NCBI RefSeq assembly: GCF_030867145.1
Contig: NC_134429.1
Location: 21,251,115-21,315,114, forward strand
DNA length: 64,000 nt
Direction of reading: 5' to 3'
From: Opisthocomus hoazin
Lineage: Eukaryota > Chordata > Aves > Opisthocomiformes > Opisthocomidae
A program made the position numbers and the translations under genes. This document shows positions 19,961-29,629 of the stretch, in pieces. Every line of letters begins with the position of its first letter. Positions within the stretch are counted from its first letter, which is position 1. The notes beneath the pieces are model-generated. The model was not told the DNA's origin and made no database searches. It saw nothing but the letters and a program-made list of their open reading frames with translations.

Positions 19961-22900
19961 CTGCTGAAAGGAATCTTCTGGTGGCAAAAAGCTTTTGGCG
20001 GTGAAGGGAAAGCTCGTGCTGCTCAGCTCGCAGGGCTCTGGGTCACTCTGTGAAGATCTGCTGCCTTTTGAGCGCCAGCCACCGCAGCGGGGAAGCGCCT
20101 GCCACTCTCTTCCCGGCGGCTTTTAATTTATAGCGCCTGCACTTTGGCGTGTTGGTCTTCGTGATCGCACAAGGAATTGAATCTGGTTCTGATTTATTTG
20201 CTCTAATTTGTGCCTCCTGTTACTTATCGCTGCAGCATCGCAGGCTGCGGACAGGTTTTGTTCAGCCACCCCAATTAAAGCCTGCAAAGTGCAAACACAC
20301 GCCAGAGCAGCTGGAAACACGGCGAGCAAAGTGCAACCGGGCAGACAAGGCAAACCCCACCGTGACTGCAAAGCCCGAACCATTCTGCTGCGAGTCTCTC
20401 CAGGAGGAATCTCGGTGGTGGGGTTGGCCCCGTGACATCTCCCCGAGCCCCCCTCCCGCCCCTCTGCCAGCCGGGAGTTGCCTCCCCACCGCTCTGCTGC
20501 GAGCCCGCACGCGTCAGCCCGCGGCCGTGCCCGAGTCCAAGTCAAGAGTGGGAAGTTGTGGTGCGTGATCCAACCCCACAAAGCCTTTGGGTGGCCAGGG
20601 CGGGCGGTGGGGACCCCCCGGGAGGGCACAGTGGGGGGGCTTGGCTGGGACCTGGCCCCCGAGGCTGCTCCACGCCCCGTCTCTGCCTCGCTGACGAGAA
20701 GGTCGTGCAAACAGGAGTGCTCACACCGCTCGTGACCGTGACGTAGATGTTTCTCCGGAGCGGCAGTGCCCGTTCTGCTGCCCTGGACACCTTCCCGCTC
20801 GGGTTGTCACACCCTGCCTCCCTCCCGGCCCCTGCGCTCTCCCTTATTTAGAGCCTCATTTCCCGAGGGCTGAGCGCCGGCAATTCCAGCTGACTTCGGT
20901 CTCCTCGTCTGCAGAAAAGGGGACGATGGGAGCAACCTCCTTTCCAAAGTACCTGTGGATTTGCTGATCAACAGAGGCGTCCAGGGGGTCAGGATTAGTA
21001 ATAACAATTCGGAGTAAAGATAAAAGGGCTTTGCACCGCTCAGCAGCAGTCCCTTTCTGGGTAGGGTGTAGTTTTTCCCCTCCGGCTGGGCCAGCAGCAC
21101 CCACAGCCGCCCCGTCCTGGGCCGGCACCGTCCCTGCTCCCGCTGAGCCCTCCCTGGGGCCAAGACGCTGCGGGAGCGCGGCAGCCCTCAGCTGCTCCCT
21201 CGGGAGAGCGGGAAGGGTCCTCCTCGGGGTGGAGACACCAGCAGTCCGTCATTTCTCTCGGTGTCATTAATTGCCCATGGTGCTATTGGAATAAAAAGAC
21301 TTCAGTTTTAATTGGCATGTGCCTGGCTTCAGCTCCCCTCCGCTGGCTCTCGCAGTGCTGCTCTGTACCTGGGAGCCCTGCAGTGCTGTCCCTCCCCGCG
21401 CGTCCTCCTGCGCAGGGGCCAAGCCGTCCCTCTGCCTTCTTCTAATGAGCTCAATAGACTGAGCTCTTTAACTTCCTTTTGGGGAAGAGATTTTCCCAAC
21501 CCTCAGCTCATTTTTGCCTGCCTTTTCTCCTTCTTTATGTGCAGCATTTGGTCTGCTTCTGTTTCCACCAGGTGGGATTTTCTTTTCTCCTTTTGAAAAA
21601 GGCCTGTGTTCTCCTCGCGGGTGGCACTATAGAAATCTGTAAATAAATGGCAACACCATTGAAGGGCTCTGGCAGGTCACACCATCACACCTGGGTCTCC
21701 AGAGCTCAGCAGTGTTCGGGGTCTGGTCCCCCCGCATGGCAGGCTCCAGCACCGAGCAGAGCATCGCCAGCTCTGCCTGACCCCTGCACACCCGCCCGTC
21801 CCGGGGAAACCGTGGCTCCCCGCCATCGCCGGTGCTGCTGACGCTGTCACCTGGCTCCCACCGGCCTCCCGTAGTGCCCAGAGGTGACAATGACATGGCA
21901 ATCAATGGCAACGATCACCCAAGGAGCCCGGCTGATAAACACGCTCTCCAGGCTGCTGGGAGCATGTCCGAGCTGCTCGCTCTGAATAAATCGGGCTTGA
22001 TGTATGCAGTGCGAGGTGTACACACTTTTAAATTTATTCCTTCGATTCCCAGTGCTTCTGAACCCCCGCTGCTGTGGGGGGAGATGAGGGCACCGATGAG
22101 CTCCCTAACGAGCTGCTGGGCCATGCCCGTGCCTGGCAGGTCCTGCCGCCGCGGGGACGGGGGGGACCCGGCCGCGGGAGCTGAGCACCCACCTCCGCAG
22201 CCACACGGCACCGCGGCTGCCGGGGCTGTGCCTCTGCTCCCTGCAGCCCCGGACCAAAGGGCTCAGCACCCATCTGCCACGAGGATCCCTCTCCCCGTGG
22301 ATAGGGAGGGAGCCGGTGTGGAAGCAGCTGGCAGCGGTTATCCCATCTACTAAAAATCAGCCCTTGCCGGTCAAATGCTGGCATTCATTTCCAGCTGAAA
22401 GGGTTTAGCAGAAATTGGGCTTTAATGACTCGACCCAGGCTGCAGTATAAAGCAGCAGCAGTGGGAGCACTGTGGTTTTCTCTGTTAGTGGGGCTGCCAT
22501 GCTGGTTCCCCAGACAGCAAATCTCTGAATGCCGGTGATCCATGGGCTGCGGTGGCTGCTGCTGCTGTGGGCGGTGAGTGAGGGGCTTCGGAGCTGGGCT
22601 CCTGCCAGCGGGTGATGGCCAGGGCCGGGCGTTGCACCGGGGCAGCCTCATTCGGTTCAATGCTTTGTGTTTGCTTGGTTTGGGGAGTACGTGTGAAAAA
22701 TTAACACAAAGGTGCTAATCATACTTGGTCCTGAATATGAGACTGCCACAAGTATAAACTGACTAGTAAGGGGAGGGGAAGACTTTACTGGGAAACAGGT
22801 TTTCACTTTGGCTGGGGGGCTGTAATTAAAGCTCAGGCCTGAAACCTCCAGGCGCTGCATGGCCCGGAGCTGCCTGGAGCAAAGCGGGCGTGCAGGGGGC

Positions 22901-23150
22901 TGCAGGCAGCGCGTGCAGGGAGCCCGGCCGGTGCCTCTGGCCAGGGGCTGTGTGCCGGGGTGCAGCCCCTCGGTGGGTGTCTGAGCGTGAGGGCACGCTG
23001 CTGCAGCCTCCAGCACAGCCCGTGTGCTGGCATCCCGGTCCCCGCTGTCCCCGTCCCGTGCTCAACCTGCTGCTCTCGGCTTGGTGTGAAAATGTGGTGT
23101 TTGCACAGGGAAGGCGAGAAACCCCGTCTCCCTCCCCGGTCCCTCTGTGC
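19960..23150. other. Noncoding stretch, no gene recognised
   Basis: Mixed composition. AT-richer parts at 20120-20290, 21250-21320, 22330-22450 and 22650-22830 (with TTAACACAAAGG and GGCTGTAATTAAAGC). Repeat copy B2 lies at 21068-21138. Open frames overlap on both strands and match nothing recognisable. Confidence 0.5.
21068..21138 (-). repeat. Dispersed repeat family B, copy B2
   Basis: Inverted partner of the copy at 19705-19775, about 1.3 kb away, with 3 mismatches in 71 bases. Similarity drops sharply at both ends. At this identity the duplication is recent compared with the CR1 copies in the window, or the pair is kept alike by gene conversion. Confidence 0.85.
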
Positions 23151-23230
23151 AGGTATCCATCGTCTCCTTTGTTTGGTTGCCTTAATTAAGCTTGCTATTT
23201 ATAGCTGAATATTGGAACCAGGTCGAACTC
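23150..23230. promoter_or_regulatory. Block with perfect MEF2-type site
   Basis: CTATTTATAG at 23195-23204 is an exact MEF2 consensus (YTAWWWWTAR), 12 bases after TTAATTAA at 23182-23189. The block is AT-rich between GC-rich flanks. A role as a muscle or neural enhancer is inference only. Confidence 0.4.
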
Positions 23231-23399
23231 CTCTTGGTGTGATTTCCGTGAGGAGACAGGCAGTGAGTCCCTCTGGTCCCTCCCACCTGTCCCTGTCCCC
23301 GCTCGGGGGGACGCACGCTCACTCGCCGGCCCCACGGCTCCGCGCTGTGCCTGCCTCGCGCCCACCCGGCCGGAATGCCTCTGCAGCCCCTGGGCAGCC

Positions 23400-23720
23400 T
23401 TCAATTCACAGTGCTGTTCCACAGAAAATACACATTAGCGTTTTGATCCCCAAAGTGGGCTTTTGAGCAGGGTTGCAGAACAGTCTTTGGGATGTGAATA
23501 CCGAGCTGTGTAATTACGCTCCCGGTAGCGTAATGAATGGCTGCAGCCAGCAGTTCTTGCCGGGTCTCCGCGTACTTCAGCTGCTGTTTAACACAATCAT
23601 TTTCTTCTGCTGGCTATAAATATGTTCGAATTCTCTGACCTCGTGAGCCAGCATTATTCTCAGAGGCAGAATTATTTCTTGCTCTGGCTCGTAGGTTAGC
23701 TTTGGCCTTGAAGCTCCCCA
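23400..23720. promoter_or_regulatory. AT-leaning candidate conserved noncoding element
   Basis: Contains GTGTAATTACGC, AGCGTAATGAATGG, AACACAATCATTTTC and GGCTATAAATATG. Non-repetitive with a clear composition step against the GC-rich neighbours. Confidence 0.35.
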
Positions 23721-24139
23721 GCCCCTGACAAGTGCGTGAAGCCCCATTTACAAAGCAAACGAGATGCTGGCAGCAGACCTTGGAGGCAGGCAGGGCAGCA
23801 GAGCACCCTTCCGACTCCAGCCCCCCACTGGCACCTTGCTTCTTGGGTGCCAGTTAACAAACGATGGTGCCCGTGGACATTGCTGCTGCAACCGCAGCGC
23901 ACGTGTGGGCGGTCGCGGTCCCAAGAGCCGGCGGGAGCCCCGATGCTGCCTGGATGTTTGCAAACGCGTTGCTGCGCCGGTGCTCGCGCCTTCCCGCACG
24001 GCAGCTCCTGCCGAGGTCTGTCTGTCCATCCGGCAGCCCGAGAGCTGCTGCCCACGGACAGCCCTCGCCTGGGGCAGACAACAGCCCTGCCGCGTGTGTG
24101 CTGCCTGCTCCCGCCCGCATCCAGCGCTGTGCTCTGCCT

Positions 24140-24500
24140 CCATCCACAGCAATTTGCTTGCATAAATAATTAAGACTATAGTCTCCTATGATTTGCTCCT
24201 CGTATTCACCCCTAATCCCAGCGTTTTGCCAAAAACCTGTTTCTTATTAATCGCCTCTGTTTTACAGTAGCTCTTGGCTGTACAGTCACTTCTTAGCAAA
24301 CCTGTTCCTGTTCTGATCTTCTGCTGACGGTGACCTTGTCCCAAACCCCTCCCTGCTGCTTTCCCCTGTGAAATCACCGCGCCGTAACAGTGCTAGAGTG
24401 GAAAGAATTTACTGCTTAAATAATTTATCTAGATTCAGTACAGAAAGTCTTTTGAAGAGATTCATCAGCTAATAAAGAAAATTGATTCTGGGAGCCAAAG
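24140..24500. promoter_or_regulatory. AT-rich block with 12-bp perfect palindrome
   Basis: AGACTATAGTCT at 24173-24184 is a perfect 12-base palindrome just after ATAAATAATTA. The block continues AT-rich to about 24500. No exon or repeat recognised. Confidence 0.35.
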
Positions 24501-26080
24501 TCAATACGGGGTTAGAGAAACACCACCGCCTGCCATGGGCTCCCTTCCAGAAGCCTCCGCGGCCACATCTGGCTGGCATGGCCACATCTGGCTGGCATGG
24601 CCACATGCCTCCTGAGCTCCGCTCCCTTTCCTGAACCGGATCAGATCTGCCAACCCTTGGGCACCTTTTCTTTTTGCTGTTTCCCTTTGAAGTCGTGTGT
24701 TTCTGGAGAGCCTTGCCCAGGCATCGCTCAGCCTGCAGTGGAAACGGAGAGCAGGGGGTGATTCACGCACCAGAGCGCGATGCCATGGGGTGACGAAACC
24801 TGAGCACGAAGGTGACGCTGCACCCCCGTCTCTGCACGCTGCGCTGCTCGGGGTAGCGGCTCTGTCTCCAGTTTTGGAAGATGGCCCAGCACAAGCCAGA
24901 TCCTTCCGATCTCAGCAGCAAGACCCTGCTCACCCAAAGGTGATTCCTGGCCCTGATTCTGTCCCTGGCAGGCAGCTGGGCTCCTGTCACCTTCACCTGT
25001 GGAGGCTCATGCCCAGAGCAACACACGGGGCTGCGAGGGAGGTGGGAGCGATGCTGCAGACCCGGAGCGAGCGGCAGAGCAGTGATGCCTTTTTCTCAGC
25101 CGGCTGCCCGGGCACCTTCTGCCCCGCAGGTCAAGCCCTCTGCCCACCTTTCTCTGGATTTTAGAGCATATTTTTCCTTTGTTCAGTCTGGAAGGTAAAT
25201 ACAACAAAATTTAAGACATGGAAGCATCCAGAAAATGGCTCAAACTGGCCCTCAGAAAGGGAGCTGGGACAGGATGGGGGCGTGGAGGAGACGGGGCATG
25301 TTTCATGGCAGCCCATGGAAGATGAAAAACAGCCAAAGGAAAGAAAGAGAAAAGAAAATTTGGCAGGAACATTTGGCCATATGGCTGATTTGTACTTCAT
25401 GTGTGTTTCTCCATATGCTGTACGTACATGTGTTTGTTCACCCCCCGTGCACTTTGCTTGCCAGCGATAGTCTCCAGCCCATCAAAATTATCTTGTAAAA
25501 GACTGAGGAGCTTTAGGCGCGCTTTGCTTCCCTGGGCTGTTCCTCAAAGCCGTTTATCCAAACCCCCTTGATCGTCTTGAAAAATTAAAGCCGTCCTTGC
25601 CCCGACATCACTTTTGCCCTCCCTGAGCTCTCGCTGCAAGCCGTGAAGCACGAGGTGTGCAGAGCCGCAAGCGCTCGCGGGGCCTCGCCGGTTGATTCAC
25701 TGCGAGCCAGATGCCATTCGCCGCCCTCGCTGCCTCGGCTGGAGCCTGTGTACCTATCAATAATTCAGGTGCCCTCGCAGCTGCTGCCAGTGGGTCCCTC
25801 CCTGCCTGCTTGATGGGAACGCACGTTTCGGTGCCCGGCTCGCGCAGCGATACGGGGGTGGGGAGCCCCGAGGGGCCAGCAGTAACCAAAGGAGCCTCCC
25901 GGCATCGCTCCCGCAGCCGTGCAAGCCCCTGCACCCAGCAGCCCCTCCAACTGGGGCTGCCGAGCACGGGGGTCTGCTGCCCTCTGAGCCCAGGGAGATC
26001 AGACCTGAGGGTGAAGGCGAGTGTAAAGCTGGGAACGCAGAGGGGAAAACGAATCCCGAGTCGCTGCAGTCACAACAACT
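24500..26080. other. Noncoding stretch, no gene recognised
   Basis: A 20-bp unit GGCCACATCTGGCTGGCAT is duplicated in tandem at about 24560-24607. An AT-richer part lies at 25150-25420 and holds the palindrome GGCCATATGGC-like word near 25375. Nothing else is identified. Confidence 0.5.
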
Positions 26081-26290
26081 GAACAAATATCTCCACGTGC
26101 CAAGCCCGCTCTCCGAGCATGATTTAAGCTGAAAATTCAGAACCGTTTCCTGGTACAAATCATTGAAGTGGGATGAAACAATCAATGGGAGATATAATCT
26201 GCAACTCGTCTCTGCAGCCAAAAACATCTCATCTGTGAACACAAACTCATTAGGAGCATGATTAATGGCATCTGAAAGCAGGAGTCAGGG
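26080..26290. promoter_or_regulatory. Candidate conserved noncoding element
   Basis: About 210 bp, AT-leaning, with ATGATTTAAGC, AACAATCAATGGG (HOX/MEIS- or SOX-type), AGATATAATCTGC and CATGATTAATGGC. Flanked by GC-rich DNA, no coding signal. Confidence 0.4.
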
Positions 26291-27220
26291 GTAGCACAGC
26301 TATCTGCAAGCTCTGCCCTCCGCTTAACCCGTGCGAGCTCCCGTGCTGTGCGGCAGCAGCCCCGCTGTCCCGAAGCCAAGGCACCCGAGCTCGCAGGGGG
26401 GTGAGGAGCTCTGCACCGCGTTAGCCGCCTCAAAAGTGGTGTGATGCTTTATTTTCCCAACAGCTTTGTCTTCCCTTGCTGGAGGGAAGAAACTTTGAGC
26501 TGGATGGAGCTGAGGGGAACAGCCAGACCACTCTGTTGGCAGGAAAAGCAACCCTGGGCTGCTAAAGATAGAAACAACCACCAAAAATGTTCTCTGAGGA
26601 GCAGGGCCAACTGTGGAAAGGCACAAAAAGAGGAGAGACGTGACTGCAATTACCAGATGACAGATGCAGGGGGGTCTGCCCGGGGCCGGCATCCCTGCAG
26701 CGCCGGAGTGGGAGCCAGAAGTTTCCCCGCATGGCGAGGTCCCTGGAGCGCAGCCTGCTTCCAGCGCTGGCGAAATTTGTATTCAGGAGGGACCTGATCT
26801 GGTTTCTCTTCTAAATTGCCTGCTTGATTAGATGTACCAGAAGTGCACTTTGAGGAACAAAGCTCCTTTTGCTGCTGTGGCCTGACACCGGTGTAAGAAT
26901 CGACCCAAAGCCTCTTGGTTTCCTTGTCCAGCACTGATCCTTGCTCCGCAGCAGCCTGGGCTCCCTCCCGGCACGGCTTGGCAGTTGCCCTGGCTCTGCT
27001 CCCCTTGGCCGCTGCCAAGCCTCACCGGCGATGCCGGCACGCCTGCTTTCCCCCTGCTCCAGCCTTTTCCCATCCCATCTGCTGTGGGAGATCCCTGGTG
27101 CGAACCGTCCCGGGGTGCCCCGGCTCTGCCCCAGCACGTCGTGGGACACACAGCTCTGGGCTGCAGGAGCAGCCGGGCACGCCAGGATGGGCAAGGTCAA
27201 GCAGGCTTAGAGAAGTGAAT
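26290..27220. other. Noncoding stretch, no gene recognised
   Basis: Mixed, mostly GC-rich unique sequence. Short open frames on both strands overlap one another and match no family I know. No repeat seen. Confidence 0.45.
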
Positions 27221-27560
27221 GGAGGGGGAGATTTTAGGAATATGACTCAAATAGCGAGGGAATTAGTTCTGGAGATGCCATGGAAATGATGGCCCATAAA
27301 GTTAATGAGATATTGCTGAAGAAAGGGTAAACAATTAGGACTATTAGCTGCAAAGATAAACCAAGACCTATTGCCCTCAGAAACACTAAAACTAATTAAA
27401 TTGAAAATTACAACATGGGAGTACAAAAACAAAAGCAAATAAATTGAGAGAAAGAATTAAGTGGCTTAATATCATGATAATAATATTATTAGCAATAGGA
27501 AGCAGGGATTGTATGATTAAAGCTGTTTATTCTCATGCTTTCTCACGGAAAGCAGGCGGT
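27220..27560. promoter_or_regulatory. Very AT-rich block, candidate conserved noncoding element
   Basis: About 340 bp, the sharpest AT-rich island in the left half of the window. Contains AACAATTAGG, AACTAATTAAATTG and ATAATAATATTATTAGC (with a self-complementary ATAATATTAT). CpG is almost absent, in contrast with its neighbours. No repeat family recognised. Confidence 0.45.
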
Positions 27561-27754
27561 GAGGGACCCGGGGCGGGCAGGAGGGGACCCTCAGCTCCGG
27601 GGTCTGTGTGGGGTCCTGGCCCAGCGCCATGGCCCCTCACAGAGGGGGTTCATCGATCGTCCCGGTGCCCTGGTCCCACACCGGGTGGGAGGCCAGGCTC
27701 ATCTGCCTGCCAGCCTGCCGTGCCCTCGCCAGCCGCGGCATGGGTGAGACCTCC

Positions 27755-27905
27755 AGAAGAGTCATTAGCACTCCAATAATTGGTTCCATTTAAAGGGATT
27801 AGAGCCAAATTAACTTTGTGGTTTGCCACCCAGAAATAATCCTGTTTTAAGTGGACAGATTCTTCGGTAGTGTCCAAGGAGACTACGAACGGGCGATGTA
27901 CTGCT
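27755..27905. promoter_or_regulatory. Candidate conserved noncoding element
   Basis: Short AT-leaning block with CAATAATTGG, AAAGGGATTAGAGCC, AAATTAACTTTGTGG (RUNX-type TGTGG) and GAAATAATCCTG. Non-repetitive. Confidence 0.35.
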
Positions 27906-29260
27906 CGGGTGAATTCTCCACAGCAGATGGGGCTCCTGGCCCTTCCTCGAGGGGACCTCTGGCACGAAGGACACTTGTCTAACCAGCGTGGGTGAGGTTG
28001 AGGCTGACGCCTTAGAAACGCTTTCAGCCAGCATCTCGGCATGGGTGATGAATGGAGGAAGAAAACACAGGCAGGAAATGATAAAAGGACGCTTCGGGCA
28101 GGAGTTTGTGCTCAGTGGAGGGAGAGGAGACAAAATCAAGCCTTTTGCAGGGCGCTGGCTCCCAAAGCCAGCTGGCCCTGCCCGGCCGTGCCCCGGGAGC
28201 ACGGAGCCATGGACTCACTCGAGGGCAGATCGCAGAGCAGATTTCCACGTGTCTGAGATGCTCCTCGAGAACGTCAGTGAAGTGGACGCAAAGGCAGCGA
28301 CGGCTGCAGTTCAGCTTTGCATCGCTCGCAGCTCCCGGCTGGGAGGGGGCTCTGGCACGAGCCCTGCTCCAAAACCCAGGGACCGCTCGGAGCAGCGCAA
28401 GGATTCAGCTGGCAAAGCTGACATTTCACTTTCCTCCTGCGCTTTTGCCCTTTCTGGTAAAGTCACCTTTCCCGCTGCATTGCAAACCCTGCATTCGGAT
28501 ACGTGCAGCTTCTCTGGAAAGTGTTTCCTCCCTTCCCAGGTTTGAGAGCCTGAGCACCTGGGCTAAAGCCACGCGTGGTGTCCCCAGGACCCTGACAGAC
28601 TGTCCAGGAACGGGGATAAAGCTGAGCGAGGGGCAGCCAATACCCTGGGAACTGAGCGAAAGCTGAGAAGTTTGGGAAGGCAGAAAGGGTCTGCGAATTG
28701 GGGTCACCTTTACTGCTTGGTTCCATCCAGACTCTTCTGTGGGTGAAGGTCGGTGAGCAGGGACAGTCCTGGCCCCGGAGCCAGTGGTGTCAGCAGGGGG
28801 GGACGGCACAGCAGAGCTGCTCCTGCCCCGTCAGGCAACGTCTGCGATATTTGTGATCTGGTGATGGAGAGCAAAGCCTCTTTTTATGGGCGTTTCATTA
28901 TGATGCTTAATTTCTTCTGCAGAAGCAATTATGTTCTATGGGTGGAAAGCAACATCGGAGACGCGTGATTGCTATTGCTATCCCACCGGCTCCTCGGCTG
29001 CCGGCGCTCCCACCGCCGCAGCGACAGCGATCAGGGAGCCGGAGCCGGCGGCTCGGGCCGTGCCCGCCTGCGCCAGGACAGATAGGAGCCGTTGCAAAGG
29101 GGAAGATAACCCCATCCCCCGGCCAAATATTTACCTGAGAGGGGTGCGTGTCGCATCCGAAGGACGGCTCTACGAGGGCTGTCCAAACACCGGGTGACCT
29201 CTGGGAACAAACCAAACTGATTTGTTCAATTTGCTCAGCCCCCACGGCTGGGTGCCTTTG
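27905..29260. other. Mixed noncoding stretch
   Basis: GC-rich unique sequence except an AT-rich part at 28850-28985 with TTATGATGCTTAATTTC and AGCAATTATG. No gene or repeat is recognised. Confidence 0.45.
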
Positions 29261-29264
29261 TCTG

Positions 29265-29625
29265 TTTTCATCGCCAAGTTCTCTAATTACTCAGGGAACT
29301 CATCAGCAACGTGCATGGTTTGGGCTTTGGTTTTTATTTCTTACACCATCTTCACATAAGAAAAGGAATTAACAGCAATACATCTAATTTTCTATTTCTA
29401 GGCTAAAAAAAGTCACTTCTTCATCTGGTTAAATGACTCTGGCAGGAAATACAGGGGTTTTTTCTAGCCAGTGGCCCCATCTGCATAGGTATTGAGGGGG
29501 TCTAATTATAAAATGCCTGAACCAATTAGGCACCTTGTGGCCACCAAACATTAGTTTGGTGTGAAGATTAGTCTACTTAACGATGTTGCCCCCATAATTA
29601 AAAGTAGCGTATCGAGGGTTTCAGT
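29265..29625. promoter_or_regulatory. Strong candidate conserved noncoding element
   Basis: About 360 bp AT-rich block with many homeodomain cores: CTCTAATTACTC, ACATCTAATTTTC, GTCTAATTATAAAATG, ACCAATTAGG and CATAATTAAAAG. A perfect 8-bp stem (CACCAAAC 29542-29549; GTTTGGTG 29554-29561) encloses an ATTA loop. No frame or repeat explains the sequence. Motif density and composition contrast make it one of the best enhancer candidates here. Confidence 0.5.
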
Positions 29626-29629
29626 GCTG

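Noticed and set aside
28780..28805. GTGTCAGCAGGGGGGGACGG as CTCF or tandem signal
   Set aside because: Only partial resemblance and in a G-rich context; too weak to list as a feature.
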